Positions 60,735-64,000 of a stretch of DNA of 64,000 nucleotides are shown here, one piece after another. Numbering within the stretch: the first letter of the stretch is position 1; each line of letters opens with the position of its first letter. Below the pieces are notes generated by a model. It searched no databases. It was not told where the DNA came from and saw only the letters and a program-made list of their open reading frames with translations. A program made the translations under genes and the position numbers. Source of the DNA: Sinohyriopsis cumingii (lineage: Eukaryota > Mollusca > Bivalvia > Unionida > Unionidae); contig CM068827.1 in NCBI GenBank assembly GCA_028554795.2, forward strand, positions 137,462,268-137,526,267, written 5' to 3'.

Positions 60735-61665
60735 CTTACCTTATAAGCATGTCCAAGTCGATGCTAATCACATTATAAGTATGTCTTAGTCGATAGCAAA
60801 TCATCGTAAGGGGTATATCCTAGTCGATGGCAGATCACCTTACGAGTATATCCAAGTCGATAGCCAGTACAAGTATGTCCAAGTCGATGGCAGATCACAT
60901 TATGAGTTTATCCTAGTCCATAGGCAATAACCTTATAAGTATGTCCACGTCGATGGCAGATCACATTATGAGTTTATCCTAGTCGATACCTTGTACGTAT
61001 GTCCATCCAATACCTTGTAAGTATGTCCACGTCGATGGCAGGCCACATTACGAGTTTATCCTAGTCAATATCCAATGCCTTGTAATTATATGCACGTCGA
61101 TGGCAGGTCATATTACAAGTTTATCCTAGTCGATAACCAATATCTTGTAAGTATGACCACGTTGATGGCAGTTCACATTACGAGTTTATCCTAGTCGATA
61201 TCCAATACCTTGTAAGTATGTCCATGTCGATGGCAGGTCACATTAATAGTTTATCCTAGTCGATACCCAATACCTTGTACGTATGTATGCCCACGTCGAT
61301 GGCAGGTGACATTACAAGTTTATCCTAGTCGATACCCAATACCTTGTACGGGTCCCCGAGTGGCCGAGTGGTCTAAAGCGCTCTCCGTTACGGATCACTG
61401 CCATCTCACCTCTGTCTGCGTGGGTTCGAGTCTCGGATTCAGCCAATGTGGGTACGTGAGAAAGCTTGCCAGTAGCTTCTCGTGGGTCGGTGGTTCTTTC
61501 CGGGGATTTCCCGGGTTCTTCCTCCACCATGCATAGCCTATCGTGTGCTGAAAAATGGCGTTAAACCCTATAACAACATCAACAATACCTTGTACGTATG
61601 TATGCCCACGTCGATGGCAGGTCACATTATGAGTTTATCCTATAAGTATGACCACGTTGATGGTC
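60735..61665. repeat. ~64-bp minisatellite in FABP intron 2
   Basis: About 13 units of the pattern TATGTCCACGTCGATGGCAG, then GTCACATTACGAGTTTATCC, then TAGTCGATACCCAATACCTT, some shortened. Interrupted by a SINE at 61351-61583. Confidence 0.88.
61338..61596 (+). mobile_element. tRNA-derived SINE, copy 4, with 13-bp target duplication
   Basis: SINE body 61351-61583, same family as 17,950: TGGCCGAGTGGTCTAAAG and GGTTCGAGTC boxes, AAAATGGCGTTAAACCC 3' end. It lacks about 15 bp of the GGCCGCC region near the 3' end. The duplication AATACCTTGTACG is perfect (61338-61350, 61584-61596). It sits inside the 64-bp minisatellite. Confidence 0.88.
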
Positions 61666-61711
61666 TTTTCTGTATATCCTAGTCGGTGGCGAACCACTTC
61701 CTATGTCCTAT

Positions 61712-61887
61712 CATAGTGGTTCCCAGCACCCAGGTTGCAACCTAAATCAGGGTCGAGAGGACGTTATGGAGGGTCGTCATGATTTTTATTGAGGGTTGCA
61801 AAACTTATCAAAATGTGGAAACGGGACATTGAGGTTCAGAACAAATATTTTTAGGGTCGCGGCAAAACATGGTTGGGAACCATCGTT
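61712..61887. mobile_element. Probable hAT-type MITE (diverged)
   Basis: TAGTGGTTCCCAGCACC at the left and GGTTGGGAACCATCG at the right form imperfect inverted ends of the hAT type, enclosing GGGTCG/GGGTCGCGG repeats. The target duplication is no longer clear. Confidence 0.5.
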
Positions 61888-62202
61888 CTAGTAGAAGACA
61901 GGTCACCTGATGAGCATATTCTAGTCGATGGTTGTATCTTATTAAAAATTTTCAACATCTTCATTTAATATAGAGGAGAAACCTTTTTCTAACACTTTAA
62001 TTAATGTAAAGTAATAAAACATTCGAATGAGGAAAGATTATGTGGAATACTGTGTTAAACGGTATTATATGGAGGGCTACTTGTAAATAGTTACCTAATA
62101 AAGGTCAACAAGGCTATAAGGCTCATAAGCACAGAAAAGCCATCGGGATAATGGACGCACTATTACTTACAGGTTGAATCAGTTAAGACGTAAATGGCAT
62201 TC

Positions 62203-62211
<9 letters not shown>

Positions 62212-62276
<65 letters not shown>
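62212..62276. repeat. (TA)n microsatellite
   Basis: About 30 dinucleotides, in FABP intron 2 shortly before exon 3. Confidence 0.95.
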
Positions 62277-62281
<5 letters not shown>

Positions 62282-62411
62282 CTTCTTCTATTTGGAAGAT
62301 CTTAAACATTAATCAGTTTAGAGCATTTACTTTTGGGTGAATATTTGTTTCAATAAAGAACAGGTTTCAGTTTAATTGGAATGCTTTTACGAACCTACCT
62401 TTTCTTTACAG

Positions 62412-62513
62412 ACGACATTTTCGCTAGAAGGAGACAAGCTAATAGAGAGGCAGAAGTACGATGATTTTGAGGCCGTCGTGAGCAGAGAGCTTCAAGGGAC
62501 ACAGCTTATAGCA
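62412..62513 (+). CDS. Fatty-acid-binding protein, exon 3
   Basis: After TTTCTTTACAG the exon encodes TTFSLEGDKLIERQKYDDFE and VVSRELQGTQLIA, the beta-strands G to I of the FABP barrel. It is 102 bp, the same size as exon 3 of vertebrate FABP genes, and phase 0 at both ends. The donor is GTAAAT at 62514. The 315-bp intron 3 (62514-62828) contains a (CA)n run. Confidence 0.93.
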
Positions 62514-62828
62514 GTAAATGTTCCCTAATTAGTAGCTATTACATAAGTGGTCATGATTTTTGTTCTCCTCAAAAACAATATTATTTCTATTACAAGGAGT
62601 TCGATTTCGTTATTTCGATATAACTGTATATAATTAGAATACGAAATTTGAAATCGGTTAAGATGGAAATATAATTTATAAATTTTGTCCAAAACGATTT
62701 AAATTAATGACTACGCGCGATATCGTTCAAAATGACTTGGAAAGTTAGTCACCAGATCGAAGTTTGCACACACACACACACACACACACATACTGAATGA
62801 ACTAATGAACTAATATTTTATTTTCCAG

Positions 62829-62879
62829 ACTATTGAATCGAATGGAGTTGTAGCTAAAGTTACCTACAACAAAGTCTAA
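62829..62879 (+). CDS. Fatty-acid-binding protein, exon 4
   Basis: After TTTTCCAG the exon encodes TIESNGVVAKVTYNKV and TAA (62877-62879), the last strand of the barrel. Vertebrate FABPs have R-x-Y near this end, with the Arg binding the lipid carboxylate; here the Tyr is kept, but the aligned Arg position is Val, with a Lys one residue earlier. Ligand preference may therefore differ. A weak ATTAAA follows at 62910. Confidence 0.9.
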   Translation, partial: TIESNGVVAKVTYNKV

Positions 62880-63357
62880 TTCAGGAGAGGCGATCAAGTA
62901 TATATATTTATTAAACCAGGAGCACATATATACTTTCTAAATTAATATTATCATTGTTATTTGTCCTCGATGCAATTAACTGGATAAAACAAGGCAGGAT
63001 TTAATAGCACTCACAAGGATATAAATACGCATCCAGTATTTCTTTTCTTCTGGACAAACTTCATCCTATTACAGTCCACTACTCACTATTCAGGTGTGAA
63101 CGATCGACGTGTTCAGGAGCCCACTAATGTGTTTAGAATTGTTACGTTAATTTTGAATTTGGACCGGTACAAACATAAGATGACAGATTTAGGATTTCTA
63201 CTGACAGGTTATGACCGGGATTATGTTTGATTCATGTACAGTAACTGAGGGCTAAATCGTATGCATTTTGCGTGTGATGCATTATATGCGCTCTTATTGG
63301 ACCGATGAATATTTAAACCCTGTACGTGGATGCAAGGCCGTTACATCTTTGGGTTAT

Positions 63358-63540
63358 CACAAGCTGGAGTCATACCATATGATCTAAACCCAAATGTGTA
63401 ATTTATCTAGACTAAACACAAGCTGGAGTCATACCATATGATGTAAACCCAAATGTGTAATTTATCTAGACTAAACACAAGCTGGAGTCATACCATATGA
63501 TATAAACCCAAATGTGTAATTTATCTAGACTAAACACAAG
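63358..63540. repeat. 59-bp tandem repeat, three units
   Basis: Near-identical units with CACAAGCTGGAGTCATACCA, then TATGATNTAAACCC and TTTATCTAGACTAAA, starting at 63,358, 63,417 and 63,476. The surrounding sequence from 62,880 to 64,000 shows nothing else I recognise. Confidence 0.9.
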
Positions 63541-64000
63541 TTAAAACCGTCCTACCGCACGGGATTGAATGCGTCTCTGAAATCAAAGCCAATAGCTGTA
63601 TGGTTAGTGAATGATGCGTTATTGCCACTGTTGTAAGAATTACTGTCAGGAATTTACACGAGAATATTTTTAAGAAAAATAGGTGGACTGAATAATATAG
63701 TGCTGTTGGCAAACCAAAACTGTTTCCTGGTTAATAGAAAATTTACACAAAGGTAATTAAAAGTATTATATGTTGTTTTTGTTGTTATTCCTTCAATACT
63801 CTAAATTCTATACCATTTGAGGCCGGCATAACTAGCATAATAAAAAAGCCAATGCTTTATCTGAGAGTGAAATAATATTTAGATGCTGCTCTGAGAAAAA
63901 GAGATGGCATCACATAAAGTGTTTGATACAGTAACGCAAACTAGTTTCCACAGTGCCGTTGAATATTGAAATATAAGTCAATTCTTATATTCTTTGAATT

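Overview
The window is animal genomic DNA, most probably from a mollusc or another lophotrochozoan. Supporting this are two intron-containing host genes (a Cys-loop nicotinic receptor subunit and a fatty-acid-binding protein), tRNA-derived SINEs, and many minisatellites in AT-rich non-coding DNA. Species cannot be read from the sequence alone.

Left end, 1 to about 11,180: the right part of an integrated Maverick/Polinton element (adintovirus-like, a virus-like self-synthesising DNA transposon), all genes on the + strand. In order: the C-terminus of protein-primed DNA polymerase B (cut by the window edge), a decayed small-ORF stretch, the packaging ATPase, two small basic core-type proteins that look like paralogs, a coiled-coil/basic protein, a retroviral-type integrase with C-terminal chromodomain (broken by an in-frame TAG), a small membrane protein (broken by a frameshift), the penton-like minor capsid protein, a pVI-like basic protein and the double-jelly-roll major capsid protein. 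Several genes have TATA boxes placed on or just after the stop codon of the gene before. Behind the capsid gene is a tandem repeat that triplicates a poly(A) signal. The adenovirus-type protease and the left terminus are not in the window.

The most unusual part is 8,500 to 10,980: three tandem modules, each with the same 26-bp upstream element, a small charged coiled-coil ORF, and a 3' end that looks like a replication-dependent histone mRNA 3' end (6-bp stem, 4-nt TTTC loop, ACCCA-like flank, and a GAAAAGA purine element 13-14 nt downstream). I know of no description of this in a Polinton. It suggests S-phase-coupled, non-polyadenylated viral transcripts.

From 11.2 kb to the right end is host DNA. 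11.2-23.4 kb holds minisatellites, (TA)n runs, a decayed Gypsy RT, a solo LTR, SINEs and a hAT MITE. 23.4-26.0 kb holds the last two coding exons of a nicotinic acetylcholine receptor alpha-type subunit. 30.1-44.6 kb is a ~0.6-kb-period satellite in two opposite orientations, separated by a Gypsy element whose integrase lies upstream of its reverse transcriptase (Gmr1-like order). 50.1-62.9 kb is a complete four-exon fatty-acid-binding protein gene with a 10.8-kb second intron containing SINEs, hAT MITEs and a 64-bp minisatellite. One intron in each host gene appears to use a GC donor.
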